The translations under genes and the position numbers were made by a program. From Planctomycetales bacterium 10988 (GTDB lineage Bacteria > Planctomycetota > Planctomycetia > Pirellulales > Pb10988): a DNA stretch of 64,000 bases. Positions 26,492 through 37,091 of this stretch are shown one piece after another (within the stretch, counting starts at the first letter, position 1; each line of letters begins with the position of its first letter). The notes under the pieces were generated by a model. It searched no databases and was not told where the DNA came from. It saw only the letters and a program-made list of their open reading frames with translations. Location: positions 4,368,709 through 4,432,708 of the forward strand of contig CP043547.1 in the NCBI GenBank assembly GCA_009664345.1. Direction: 5' to 3'.

Positions 26492-26717
26492 CAGGGAACG
26501 GATGGTGTTCGGTGTTCGGTGTTCGGTGTTCGACGGGCAGCTTATGCTAAAAAGTGCTTTTTGCTTAATGAAGTAGTCAACATACCCACCTATTTTCAAA
26601 CAATGCAAAAAGTAGTTTTTATATTATAATCGGACATTGATTTTCACCCGCTACCAACGGTTCACCACCAGTTCCGAACACTGAAAACCGAACACCGAAC
26701 ACGATTCATTTCCCTGG
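26492..26717. repeat. MITE-like repeat element, copy E3
   Basis: Opens with CAGGGAACGGATGGTGTTCG, four GGTGTTC units, AAAAAGTGCTTTTTG at 26549-26563, AAAAAGTAGTTTTT at 26607-26620, conserved TTGATTTTCACCCGCT, inverted 7-mers, and a right end CACGATTCATTTCCCTGG. The right end overlaps the last codons and stop of the convergent comEC gene: APGK-stop is encoded inside the terminal repeat. Most similar to E1 in the right arm. Confidence 0.82.
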
Positions 26718-29309
26718 TGCTTGTGCTATCCCGCCAAAGCGGAATTCCTCCCACCGATCTCCCGCCCAATAAAATCGTTCCACCTTCTCTCTTTGCAGGC
26801 AAATGCGAATGGCGCCTGAGATTTGAGTGGAGAACACTTCGGCCCCTTTGGCTTCATACGCGGAAATCGTGCGGTCGATGCCAAGAGAATCGCCACGGCT
26901 GATGACAACGGTCTTCGGTCGAACGGCTTCGGCCATCGCCCAAGGATCGCTCCGCCAACTGCCATGATGCGGGGCAAGCAGCACATCGCACGGCCCCGGC
27001 GAGCGGTCGCGATATAGCCAATGATAGATCCCCGGCGGTTCCAAATCTCCCGGCAACAGCAACATTCGCCCCGCCCATTCGACCTGCAAGACCAAGCTAT
27101 TTGCATTGTCGGATGCCGTTGCTTCGTACTCGATCGGATGCAATACGTTGAGCGCAACGGTCTCCGCTCCATCATTGGCAAAGGAACATTTCGCCCCGGC
27201 ACGGATCGTCCGCAGAGGAATGCCCGCCTGTTTCAATCGCTGAATCAAACCGGAGGTCAACCGCTCGCGAGTGGCCGCGAACCCCGGCGGTACAAAGACC
27301 TGACGTATCGGTATCTTCTCGATTAAATGCGGGATGGCATTAAGGTGATCGGTATCGGCATGCGACAGAAAAACGGCATCGAGCTGCGTGATCCCTTCGT
27401 GAAAGAAATAGTTTTCCAGAATTTCCGCTCCACGTCGCGACTGCCCGAGCCGGCCGGCATCATACAATAACGTCTTGCCATCAGGGGTTTGAATGACAAT
27501 CGCATTCCCATGGCCGACCGCCAAAAACGTGCAGGTGAGCGCTCGCGAATTCTCAGGAACCTCCTTTCCGCTGAAGCCAAACCCCCACGCGATCCACCCA
27601 ATCATCAACGTCCAGCCCCACCGCCTTGGCATCCACTGCCGTCCTACCGTCACCACGCCGCCAAGCGTGACAAGATAAAAGCCGCTCAGCCACCAACTCG
27701 GCGGACTCTCAACCCAGAGAAAACTTCCAGGAATTTCCGCAAAGAATTGAACGGCTTGCTCCATGATCCACAGGCCACCGCTGCTCACTCCCGCGCAAAT
27801 CCAAGCCAGCGGCGGACACCACCAGCCGGTTGCCAAAACCCCCAAGCCTCCGATAAGTGCCAAGCTCAATGGCAACATCAAAAGCGGTGTCAGCACGATC
27901 GTCGCCGGAGCCAGCAAATGAAAATGGGCCATCATCAAGGGTCCGGTCATCAGCGTAATCACGCCACTTAACCCCAGGCATTGCCAAACCGATTGCCGTA
28001 GTTTGTGCCCAAGCCAAGCAACCCCGGAACGGGAGGCCTCTTCGAATTTTTCCAAGGCATCCAATGGTTTTTGAGGGAAAAAGATGGGATAGACCAGCAA
28101 GATCGTCGCCACGGCCAGGAAAGAAAGCTGTGCCCCGATGCGAAAAAGATCGACGGGATTGAACAATAGTATCAGCCACGCCGTCGCGGCCAAAGCATGC
28201 AGCGCTTGGTTCCGCCGCCGTAACATTCCCGCCCCACAGGCGATCGCCACCAAAATCGTCGCCCTCACGATCGGTGCCCGCGTCTCACAAAGCAACGCAT
28301 AACAGCCGACAATCGCGACGATGCCGAGCAACAGAGGAATCCGCGGCAACCACCCTAGCCGCAATAGAAGAAAGAGCAAACCGGCCACAATGCCCACATG
28401 GAGACCGGAAATCGCCAGTACGTGCATCATCCCAGTGACGCGAAAAGCCTCTTTTGTTTCGATTGAAAGCCCCCGGCGATCTCCCAAAAGCAGGGCCTTC
28501 GCCATCCCGATTTGCTGCTTCGGCAGATGTATTTCTAAAAGTTCAATGCATTCTGCTCGGGCGATTTCAACAATCTGAATCCAACCGCGATACGGGGAAC
28601 GGTCGAGCAACGTCATGCAATCCGGATGTTCAGTCTGAAGCCAAACTTGAATCCCTTCGCGGCGTGTTTGCATGGCTCGATCGGTTTGCCCAGGATTTTG
28701 CGGCGGTCGATAACGTCCAAGCGTTCCGAAGATCGCCACCCGGTCGCCAGCATGGAACGTTAAAAGCTTGCCGGATACCAACAGCTGCCCTTCTCCGCTC
28801 GCCGCCTGCCACTCGCGTCCATTGCGAATTTCCAAGAAGCGAACCCGACACCGGCTTTGTCGATCAGGAGTAAACGGCGTGAAGGGATCAAAAGGCGGTG
28901 GCGAATCGAAGCGGGGAGATTCCAACAACTGCACCCGCACCGCTGCGGGAATCGGTTCATACTGAGTCGCGGTAAGAATCGAATCTTTGGGATAAATGGA
29001 AAAGCAGAAGTGATGCCAACCGCCGCCGGTTGCCGCGACCGCCACGAGCAGCATTCCAACTGAAACCCATGGGGCGAAGCCAAGCCGTCTCTTCCAAAAA
29101 TAAAAAACAGCCCACCCTACAAAGGCTATCAAGGCCAAAAACCACCAAAGAAATAACGAGCCACCGACTAGCCCATCCAGCGCAATTCCCCCGGCAAAGG
29201 CCACCGCCACCGGCAAAAGCGGCCCCACTTGCCGGAGTCGCCGCCCGGCGGAAAAGGCAAAATCTGCCGAAGTGCCCTCCATCGTGATGGGCAAGGAATC
29301 GCGTAGCAT
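26706..29309 (-). CDS. comEC: ComEC/Rec2-type DNA internalisation protein
   Basis: 867 residues. N-terminal membrane helices, an OB-like soluble segment (VLLTATQYEPIPAAVRVQLL, reading roughly residues 110-230), and the competence membrane domain (KALLLGDRRGLSIETKEAFR, VTGMMHVLAISGLHVGIVAG). A C-terminal metallo-beta-lactamase domain has FLAVGHGNAIVIQTPDGK and the metal motif HADTDH. The full ComEC layout is present. ComEC forms the inner-membrane channel for single-stranded DNA in natural transformation. No other competence genes are in the window. The ATG at 29309 has AAAGAG just upstream; a TTG lies 9 codons earlier. The stop codon lies inside repeat E3. Confidence 0.92.
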   Translation of the reverse strand: MLRDSLPITMEGTSADFAFSAGRRLRQVGPLLPVAVAFAGGIALDGLVGGSLFLWWFLALIAFVGWAVFYFWKRRLGFAPWVSVGMLLVAVAATGGGWHHFCFSIYPKDSILTATQYEPIPAAVRVQLLESPRFDSPPPFDPFTPFTPDRQSRCRVRFLEIRNGREWQAASGEGQLLVSGKLLTFHAGDRVAIFGTLGRYRPPQNPGQTDRAMQTRREGIQVWLQTEHPDCMTLLDRSPYRGWIQIVEIARAECIELLEIHLPKQQIGMAKALLLGDRRGLSIETKEAFRVTGMMHVLAISGLHVGIVAGLLFLLLRLGWLPRIPLLLGIVAIVGCYALLCETRAPIVRATILVAIACGAGMLRRRNQALHALAATAWLILLFNPVDLFRIGAQLSFLAVATILLVYPIFFPQKPLDALEKFEEASRSGVAWLGHKLRQSVWQCLGLSGVITLMTGPLMMAHFHLLAPATIVLTPLLMLPLSLALIGGLGVLATGWWCPPLAWICAGVSSGGLWIMEQAVQFFAEIPGSFLWVESPPSWWLSGFYLVTLGGVVTVGRQWMPRRWGWTLMIGWIAWGFGFSGKEVPENSRALTCTFLAVGHGNAIVIQTPDGKTLLYDAGRLGQSRRGAEILENYFFHEGITQLDAVFLSHADTDHLNAIPHLIEKIPIRQVFVPPGFAATRERLTSGLIQRLKQAGIPLRTIRAGAKCSFANDGAETVALNVLHPIEYEATASDNANSLVLQVEWAGRMLLLPGDLEPPGIYHWLYRDRSPGPCDVLLAPHHGSWRSDPWAMAEAVRPKTVVISRGDSLGIDRTISAYEAKGAEVFSTQISGAIRICLQREKVERFYWAGDRWEEFRFGGIAQAPGK

Positions 29310-29435
29310 GAACTCTTTCCCAGGGGTCTGTTTCAAAGCGGCTCAGGAACGATAGAATAAAAGCACCGATTCATCGTAAACCTTCGACCACTCGATTCGC
29401 TAGTTGACATCTGACAACGGTTTAGAAGCAATTCC

Positions 29436-30494
29436 ATGCTAGAACTCACGCTTGATAATGTTGAGTCGTACCTCCGCGATCAAGGGAAACTCCCCGATGG
29501 CAAGCCGGTCGAAATCAGTCGGCTCCCCGGTGGCGTTTCCAACGAGGTTTTTCTCTTCCATTTTCCAGAGCAAACCGAAAAAAATTTCGTCCTCAAGCAA
29601 GCCCGCGAGCAACTCCGCACCCCGACGCCTTGGTTCGCGGACCTTGACCGGATTTGGCAAGAAGTCGAAGTCCTGCACATCTGTCATGAACTTTTGACTC
29701 CGCAAAGCGAAGACGACCCCGTGCGCGTCGCCCATACCCCAGCGGTTCTCTTTGAAGATCGCGAGCAATATGCCTTCGCCATGGAAGCCGCCCCGCCAGG
29801 GCATACGGTGTGGAAGAGTGATCTGCTGGCCGGAAAGATTTCAACGGAGAACGCCGAGTATTGCGGTTCGTTGATGGGTCGGCTGCACGCAAAAAGTTGG
29901 CATCAAACCGAACTCGCCGACCGATTGGGAAAATATGCACACTTTGAAGATTTGCGGCTCGATCCTTATTACAGAACTTTGGGAGAAAACGTCCCCAGTT
30001 TAAAAGCCGCTTGTGAAGATTTAATCGAAGAAAATCTGACAGAAAAACATTGTTTTGTTCATGCGGACTTTAGTCCCAAAAATATTCTCTGTCATGAAAA
30101 GTGTTTAATTTTAATTGATTTTGAAACGGGCCACCACGGAGACCCCGCGTTTGATTTAGGATTCTTTTTAACACATTTAATGTTAAAAGCTTTCTATCAC
30201 GCCCCGGATTCAAGACAGATGTTATTACTGACACTTTATTTTTGGGAACATTATTTAGAAGAAGTCCAACAGGCACTAACCGAAGAAGAAATCGATCAAT
30301 TAATGGTGCGGGCGATTAAAAACTTTGCTGGTTGTTTTCTTTCTCGAATGGATGCGAAAAGCCGCATTGATTATTTAACACGCCCTGAAATGCGTCACGC
30401 TGTCCGCGGCCTTGGACATTCTCTATTATTAAATCCCGTCAACGATTGGACCGACGTGATTTATCAAACCGACGAATGGCTAAACATCGTTTAA
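29436..30494 (+). CDS. aminoglycoside/choline kinase-like phosphotransferase (APH fold)
   Basis: 352 residues. The nucleotide-binding lobe has SRLPGGVSNEVFLFHF and NFVLKQAREQLR (Lys). The catalytic loop is HADFSPKNIL (Brenner HxDxxxxN) and the metal-binding motif is LIDFETGHHGDPAFDLG. This is the APH/choline kinase superfamily, which phosphorylates small alcohols. The substrate is unknown, and sugar kinases such as methylthioribose kinase also share the fold. It ends about 210 bases upstream of enolase. Codon use changes near 29935, from GC-rich to strongly TTA-rich, within one gene. Confidence 0.82.
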   Translation: MLELTLDNVESYLRDQGKLPDGKPVEISRLPGGVSNEVFLFHFPEQTEKNFVLKQAREQLRTPTPWFADLDRIWQEVEVLHICHELLTPQSEDDPVRVAHTPAVLFEDREQYAFAMEAAPPGHTVWKSDLLAGKISTENAEYCGSLMGRLHAKSWHQTELADRLGKYAHFEDLRLDPYYRTLGENVPSLKAACEDLIEENLTEKHCFVHADFSPKNILCHEKCLILIDFETGHHGDPAFDLGFFLTHLMLKAFYHAPDSRQMLLLTLYFWEHYLEEVQQALTEEEIDQLMVRAIKNFAGCFLSRMDAKSRIDYLTRPEMRHAVRGLGHSLLLNPVNDWTDVIYQTDEWLNIV

Positions 30495-30706
30495 TAATAG
30501 AAATAATTTTATTTAAAACAATAAAACAATAAGCTGAAACATCAATAATTTTTTCTATACATTTTTAAATACAATCGACCTTCAATGAAGAAGCTATAAA
30601 AAAAGTAGTGGCAACCCTAGGCAATGATGGTGGTTTCACTTTACAATAATCGCTGCTTGGAAATCGCCCTGTTGTGGAAACTTGCGAATGCTGAAAGGAA
30701 CGAGCT

Positions 30707-32053
30707 TTGGCTACTATCTCTACGATTCGCGCCCGGGAGGTGCTCGACAGTCGAGGGCGTCCCACCGTGGAAGTCGAAGTCACTTGCGAAGGGAAAGGGT
30801 TTGGCCGGGCGATCGTTCCTTCCGGGGCGAGCACCGGACAGGCGGAGGCCTTCGAGCTGCGGGATGACGAATCCGCCCGCTATGATGGCTACGGCGTGTT
30901 GCAAGCGGTGGACAATGTCAACAAGACGATTGCTCCGGAGTTGATCGGCTTCGACTGTACCGACCAAATCGAACTCGACAAGAAGCTTGATTCCCTTGAC
31001 ACAACTCGGCGAAAGCTTGATCTCGGGGCCAATGCGGTTCTCGGTGTTTCGCTGGCCGCCGCGCATGCCGCCGCAGATGCGATGGAAATGCCCCTTTATC
31101 GGCACTTGCATTCGCTGGTGGAAAAGGTCACCAAGCTCGCTTCCGCCGATCAACGAACGCTGAATGCCTCGGCGGTCCTCAACCCTGGTGCCAAGCGATT
31201 CATTCCGCAAGAGATCGTCCCCCGCATGCCGCTGCCGATGACAAATATGATTTCCGGCGGCCTCCATGCAGGGCGAAAGATCGACTTTCAAGACTTTTTA
31301 ATCATGCCGATCGGGGCGAAAACCTACCGTGACGGCCTCGAATGGATCGTCCGCGTTTATAACCGCTTGGGCGAAATCCTGACCGAAGCTGGCTACGAAG
31401 CGGCCCTCGTCGGAGATGAAGGCGGGTACGGCCCAGCCCTTCCTTCCGCGGAAAAAGCCCTTGAATATACGGTGCAAGCGATCGAAAAGGCGAAGCTTCA
31501 CCCTGGCGATGATGTTGTCTTCGCCCTCGATGTCGCCGCGAGTCACTTCTTCAAAGACGATCAATATCACGTTCGCCGCAATGAGCAAAAGTCCGCCCTC
31601 AGCCGCGAAGAGATGACCGCTTATCTGCAAGAACTCGTCGAAAAATTCCCGATCCTCAGCATCGAAGATGGCATGGCCGAAGAGGATTGGAAAGGCTGGC
31701 GGGAGATGACGCAGGCCCTCGGTCGCAAGGTTTGGCTGGTGGGCGATGACCTTTTTTGCACGAATTCCGAACGGATTTATCGCGGAGTGCAGATCGGCGC
31801 GGCCAATAGTGTTTTGATCAAAGTCAATCAAATCGGCACGCTGACCGCTGCCATGAATGCGATGGCGACCGCGTGGCTGGCCGGTTATGCCACCGTGGTT
31901 TCAGCTCGTAGCGGCGAAACGGAAGACACCACCATCGCCGACTTGGCCGTGGCCAGCTCGTGCGGGCAAATCAAAATCGGTTCGATCACCCGCAGCGAGC
32001 GGCTGGCAAAATACAATCGGCTGCTGCGAATCGCCGAGGATTTAGAAGGGTAA
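30707..32053 (+). CDS. eno: enolase (variant)
   Basis: 448 residues starting with TTG (MATISTIRAREVLDSRGRPT). AAAGGAA lies 7 bases upstream, and no ATG gives the canonical start. Enolase converts 2-phosphoglycerate to PEP. Conserved features: PSGASTG loop, GDEGGYGP, D275 in FALDVA, E320 in SIED, D348 region GDDLFCTN, K372 in IKVNQIG, SGETEDT and RSERLAKYNRLLRI. Differences: the usual SHRSGE reads SARSGE (A400 for a phosphate-contacting His), and the usual QEF of the H159 loop reads QDF (D196 for Glu). It is about 20 residues longer than typical, with an insert around 145-172. It may be a divergent or second enolase. Confidence 0.9.
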   Translation: MATISTIRAREVLDSRGRPTVEVEVTCEGKGFGRAIVPSGASTGQAEAFELRDDESARYDGYGVLQAVDNVNKTIAPELIGFDCTDQIELDKKLDSLDTTRRKLDLGANAVLGVSLAAAHAAADAMEMPLYRHLHSLVEKVTKLASADQRTLNASAVLNPGAKRFIPQEIVPRMPLPMTNMISGGLHAGRKIDFQDFLIMPIGAKTYRDGLEWIVRVYNRLGEILTEAGYEAALVGDEGGYGPALPSAEKALEYTVQAIEKAKLHPGDDVVFALDVAASHFFKDDQYHVRRNEQKSALSREEMTAYLQELVEKFPILSIEDGMAEEDWKGWREMTQALGRKVWLVGDDLFCTNSERIYRGVQIGAANSVLIKVNQIGTLTAAMNAMATAWLAGYATVVSARSGETEDTTIADLAVASSCGQIKIGSITRSERLAKYNRLLRIAEDLEG

Positions 32054-32083
32054 AGAGAACCTCTCCTTCTAAGCAAACTCGAC

Positions 32084-33121
32084 CTAAACAGACTCGACGG
32101 CGGCTTCGGCAATTTCACGATCGACGGCCTTAGCGACCGCACGGCAGCGAACCATCAAATCTTCGAATTGGGCGAAGTCGAGCGACTGATACCCATCGCT
32201 GACGGCCGTTTCGGGATCGGGGTGGACTTCGACGATCAGCCCATCGGCTCCGGCAGCGACCGAAGCGGCAGCCATCGGCGTCACGAGCGAAGCAATGCCG
32301 GTCCCGTGGCTCGGATCGACGACGACCGGAAGATGCGTTCTTTCGTGCAAGTAACCAACGGTCGCCAGCGGCAAGGTGAAGCGGGTGTGCGTTTCGAAGG
32401 TGCGAATGCCCCGCTCGCAGAGCATCACATCGGGGTTGCCGGCATCGAGAATATATTCGGCAGCGAGGAGAAATTCGTCGATCGTTCCGCTCGGGCTACG
32501 TTTGAGCAGGACGGGTTTGCCGCACTTGCCGACGGCTTCGAGAAGGGCATAGTTCTGCATATTGCGGGCACCGATCTGCAACACATCGGCGTATTTCGCG
32601 ACAAGTTCGACTTGCTCGGTCGCCATCACTTCGGTCACGACGGAAAGACCGGTCTCCTCGCGAGCGAGGGCCAACAGCTTCAAGCCCTCCTCTTTCATCC
32701 CTTGGAAACTATAGGGACTCGTTCGCGGTTTGAAGGCCCCGCCTCGCAGTGCGGTTGCCCCGGCGGCCTGAATCGCCTTGGCGGAAGAAAGGATCTGCTC
32801 CTCACTTTCGACCGAACACGGCCCGGCGATGACCGCGATATTTTGCCCGCCAACTTCGAGACTCCCGGTGCGAACGACCGAGGTTTCTTCCTTCACTTCG
32901 CGGCTGGCAATTTTGTAAGAAGCAAGAATCGGCACGACTTTGTCCACGCCGTCGCCGCGGGCGAGCGACTCCTTGGTCTCTTCGCGTTTCTCACCGATGG
33001 CGGCCAGCACGGTCCGCTCGGTCCCTTCAATCACATGCACCCGCAACCCGAAACTCTCGATCCGCTCCGCCATATGCTGGATCTGCTGCGGGGTGGCATT
33101 CGACTTCATCACGACAATCAT
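32084..33121 (-). CDS. aroF: DAHP synthase (3-deoxy-7-phosphoheptulonate synthase)
   Basis: 345 residues of the type I-beta family that opens the shikimate pathway (PEP plus erythrose 4-phosphate). A 70-residue N-terminal ferredoxin-like domain ([14 protein letters not shown]) precedes the barrel. Motifs: [49 protein letters not shown] and VVDPSHGTG with metal-binding His and Asp/Glu. The Shine-Dalgarno AAGGAG lies 6 bases before the ATG. Converges with eno (30-base gap). PEP supply by enolase and use by this enzyme is a possible but unproven functional link. Confidence 0.93.
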   Translation of the reverse strand: MIVVMKSNATPQQIQHMAERIESFGLRVHVIEGTERTVLAAIGEKREETKESLARGDGVDKVVPILASYKIASREVKEETSVVRTGSLEVGGQNIAVIAGPCSVESEEQILSSAKAIQAAGATALRGGAFKPRTSPYSFQGMKEEGLKLLALAREETGLSVVTEVMATEQVELVAKYADVLQIGARNMQNYALLEAVGKCGKPVLLKRSPSGTIDEFLLAAEYILDAGNPDVMLCERGIRTFETHTRFTLPLATVGYLHERTHLPVVVDPSHGTGIASLVTPMAAASVAAGADGLIVEVHPDPETAVSDGYQSLDFAQFEDLMVRCRAVAKAVDREIAEAAVESV

Positions 33122-33220
33122 GGGGTTCTCCTTACGTTAACTAAAGACATATTTCAATGATTTCTCTTTCGAACTCGGAGGAAAGAGCCGCCGCTTGCAA
33201 CCAACCGCCTGCAAAAAAAG

Positions 33221-33256
33221 AAAACCCCGGTGAACCTCAAAGGCTCCCGGGGTTTT
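33221..33256 (-). terminator. Rho-independent terminator
   Basis: AAAACCCCGG (33221-33230) pairs with CCGGGGTTTT (33247-33256). On the minus strand a TTTTCTTTTTTT run follows. It lies about 25 bases after the stop of the 27-codon frame and 165 bases after the 33421 gene. Confidence 0.88.
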
Positions 33257-33281
33257 GTTGGCTTCAAGTTGTCTGGAAAGA

Positions 33282-33365
33282 CTACGTACGCCGAGCGACC
33301 CCGCGAACCATCATGGGATAAAAGTAAAACCAGAAGAAATACGGAGTCAAATAAATTCTTTCCAT
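33282..33365 (-). CDS. candidate 27-residue aromatic small protein
   Basis: ATG to TAG on the minus strand encodes 27 residues that begin MERIYLTPYFFWFYFYP and end VRGVARRT: an aromatic hydrophobic core with a basic end, like a single-helix small membrane protein. Support is its composition and the perfectly placed terminator 26 bases after the stop. Against it, no clear Shine-Dalgarno sits at the right distance (AAAGGG is only one base before the ATG). It has no recognised family. Confidence 0.42.
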   Translation of the reverse strand: MERIYLTPYFFWFYFYPMMVRGVARRT

Positions 33366-33420
33366 CCCTTTAGTCTGGCAAACGCCTCCCCCTTTTGCAA
33401 GAGGGTTTTTTGATAGACTT

Positions 33421-34056
33421 TTACTTCTCGGTGAGGACGACAGGAAAGGGAAAGGCTTCGAAGATACGATATCCCTTCCCTTTTAGGGTCAATTCTGCCG
33501 TCTTTCCTTCCTCTAACTTCTCTAAATTCTGCTCATCACTTTGGATCGAACAGACCTCAAGCTCTAAACATTGGGCTAAGGTCTCCGACTGAAAACTTTC
33601 GATTCTTTGAAACACTTTCCCTGGCCGAATCTCTCCACTCCGATTCGCACCAACAACGATGACCTCATCATTCGAAAGCACTTGCACATCCGTTTCGAAT
33701 CGTATTTTCTTTTCAGCTACTTTCCATTCTTTCTCTTCATAATAGAGATCGTACCGGTTCACTTCCCCATGAAGTTGAATCGTCGCCATCGCTGCCGCTG
33801 CAAAGACAGATTTTTCAGTGGTATCACATTCGGTTCCCAAAATTAAGGTAACGGCGATCCTTTCGTCAGATTTTAGCAATCGAAGACCGTGCAAAACTCC
33901 CCGTTGAGCGGCAGCATACCATAACTGACAATAGAATTTTTCGTGTGAAAACTCATCTGCGTTTGGGTGATCTTGCTTCCAGCCAACACTGACCTTCGCG
34001 AATTGACAATATCCACCCACACATCGCGCTAACCTGAAAGTTGTATCCTTCGCCAT
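33421..34056 (-). CDS. hypothetical protein
   Basis: 211 residues, no signal peptide or membrane helix, mixed alpha/beta. Features are CVGGYCQFAKVSVGWKQD with two cysteines near the N-terminus, GTECDTTEKSVFAAAAMATI, and EVNRYDLYYEEKEWKVAEKK. The gene is more AT-rich than its neighbours. A weak AGGTAG precedes the ATG. I recognise no family. The following region holds a 27-codon frame and a terminator that may end its transcript. Confidence 0.62.
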   Translation of the reverse strand: MAKDTTFRLARCVGGYCQFAKVSVGWKQDHPNADEFSHEKFYCQLWYAAAQRGVLHGLRLLKSDERIAVTLILGTECDTTEKSVFAAAAMATIQLHGEVNRYDLYYEEKEWKVAEKKIRFETDVQVLSNDEVIVVGANRSGEIRPGKVFQRIESFQSETLAQCLELEVCSIQSDEQNLEKLEEGKTAELTLKGKGYRIFEAFPFPVVLTEK

Positions 34057-34111
34057 GATCTACCTACCGGAGAGCGAACCAAATGTAAAAAAACTACCTC
34101 CTAAGTAAGAG

Positions 34112-34321
34112 CTATTCTCCCTTGAAATAGTTCACGACTATCCAGAAAAGGGTAAACTCAAGAGCAGTTAGAAGAAAGCAAGGCGGCCAAAGAGCGAGGT
34201 AACGCACAATAAAGAGCAAGAATCCAGGACTGCCGAGTAATCGATCCATCCACATGTCTAACAAACTTGCTTGAAGAGATGTAAAACAGAATACTAACAA
34301 CATCTCTTTGTGAGGAATCAT
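34112..34321 (-). CDS. small hypothetical membrane protein
   Basis: 69 residues, two probable membrane segments (LLVFCFTSLQASLLDM and FIVRYLALWPPCFLLTALEF) and a third (FWIVVNYF). It lies 55 bases upstream of the 33421 gene on the same strand. No good Shine-Dalgarno, no family recognised, so the call rests on composition and position. Confidence 0.45.
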   Translation of the reverse strand: MIPHKEMLLVFCFTSLQASLLDMWMDRLLGSPGFLLFIVRYLALWPPCFLLTALEFTLFWIVVNYFKGE

Positions 34322-34453
34322 TCAAACAGTCTCAACGAATTGATGGAGAAATATTGAGCTACATTTTATATCCATAGTAATGGCTTGTATTTAAAATAAA
34401 TTTCTTGAAGAAATACGATACGATAAACAATCTATGTGAAAAATTCCAATAAA

Positions 34454-34492
34454 AAAAGCAAAGACTTTCAGGGGATGAAAATCTTTGCTTTT
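34454..34492 (-). terminator. terminator downstream of gap
   Basis: AAAAGCAAAGA(C)TTTCA (34454-34470) pairs with TGAAA(A)TCTTTGCTTTT (34476-34492). On the minus strand the stem is followed by TTTTTTTATT. A second, closer stem (TGACACTTT near 34533 with AAAGTGTCA near 34554) may also contribute. Confidence 0.82.
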
Positions 34493-34569
34493 GAATTTTA
34501 AATCTGTTTAATTTCTAAACGCTTTCAAAGTTTGACACTTTGATAACACTCTAAAAAGTGTCAGATGGT

Positions 34570-35968
<1,399 letters not shown>

Positions 35969-36781
35969 TTGACTACTCCGGATTCGAACAAAGATTCTGC
36001 CCCGCGACGGATTCCTGATTGGCGATTGCCCTCCGGTGTGACGAGGGCACTTTGGGAATATGCTCAAAGTTCCTATATCGCCAGGGATTACGACAATTTT
36101 TTCTCGTATAATGAACTCTTTCATCTCGATCAGAAAGTTCTGCTGGAACAGTTTCAGACTCCGGGCCGTTTGATCGATTTGGGATGTGGAACGGGCAGGT
36201 TGTTGCTTCCCTTCGCTCAACGCTATTTTGAAACCGTGGCGGTTGATTTATCCTTGGAAATGCTGGAAGTCGTTGCGGAGAAAGCAGATGCGCTCGGCAT
36301 CCCCGTGACGAGGGTGCAAGCGAATTTGGTGGAATTGGACGATTTTCGCTCAGGAATTGCGGACTATGTTCTCTGTATGTTCAGCACGTTGGGAATGATT
36401 CAAAGTCATGAGGCCCGGCGGAAGGTCGTTCGCCATGCGTTTCGGATGCTGAAACCGGGCGGCCAGTTTGCTTTACACGTGCATAATTATTGGCAACTTC
36501 TCTCCATTCCTGGAGGGAGACAGTTCATTTTGCAGAATACTTGGCAGATGATGTGCGGAGTCGAGGAGCGAGGCGACACAATTGCCCCTTATCGCGGGAT
36601 TCCGCAGATGTATCTGCATTTTTTTACAAAGCGTGAACTGATACAACTTCTTACTTCAGAGGGATTTACAATTAAAATCTGGCTACCGCTCTCACCATCG
36701 CGGAAGTGCGAGCTTTCCTATGCTTGGTTCTTGGGGACACTTCGGGCTTACGGCTGGATCGTGATTGCGGAGAAAAAATGA
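35969..36781 (+). CDS. class I SAM-dependent methyltransferase
   Basis: 270 residues, starting at TTG with AGAAAGAG upstream. Motif I is LIDLGCGTGRLLLPFAQ, followed by VAVDLSLEMLEVV, then DYVLCMFSTLGMI and RMLKPGGQFALHVHNYW, a standard Rossmann methyltransferase. The C-terminal segment (FFTKRELIQLLTSEGF) is typical of the UbiE/Cfa-like group. The substrate cannot be inferred. Divergent from gap. Confidence 0.85.
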   Translation: MTTPDSNKDSAPRRIPDWRLPSGVTRALWEYAQSSYIARDYDNFFSYNELFHLDQKVLLEQFQTPGRLIDLGCGTGRLLLPFAQRYFETVAVDLSLEMLEVVAEKADALGIPVTRVQANLVELDDFRSGIADYVLCMFSTLGMIQSHEARRKVVRHAFRMLKPGGQFALHVHNYWQLLSIPGGRQFILQNTWQMMCGVEERGDTIAPYRGIPQMYLHFFTKRELIQLLTSEGFTIKIWLPLSPSRKCELSYAWFLGTLRAYGWIVIAEKK

Positions 36782-37091
36782 CCTTCCGCGGCCGAGGTTG
36801 ACTATTAAATAAGAGAGAGTTCTCTTTTTGAGAGGCTTTCGCTGGCGAACCCTTCCGCTGTTTTTACTCTCTAGACCTTTGCCTCTCCTTTGAATTGCCC
36901 ATACCTCCTAACGTTAAATCTTCCCCATCGACTTTCATCAAAAATTCTTACCGGGTTTCCCCAGATTGCTCTTGGACTCTCGGGCGGTTCTCCATTAGAA
37001 TATTTATTCAATTAGAATTATTGTTCAAAAAATATACCAATTGTACCAATCTCGGTCTGTTCTTCGTGCCAGTGGTTTAAAAGGTTCTCCT
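36782..37091. other. intergenic region
   Basis: AT-rich 310-base region. AGAGAGAGTTCTCTTTTT near 36812 looks like a weak terminator of the methyltransferase gene. The rest presumably carries the promoter of the RND adaptor gene. No gene seen. Confidence 0.35.

Noticed and set aside
32168-33160. 330-codon plus-strand frame opposite DAHP synthase
   Set aside because: It is the antisense shadow of aroF, whose motifs are unmistakable on the other strand.
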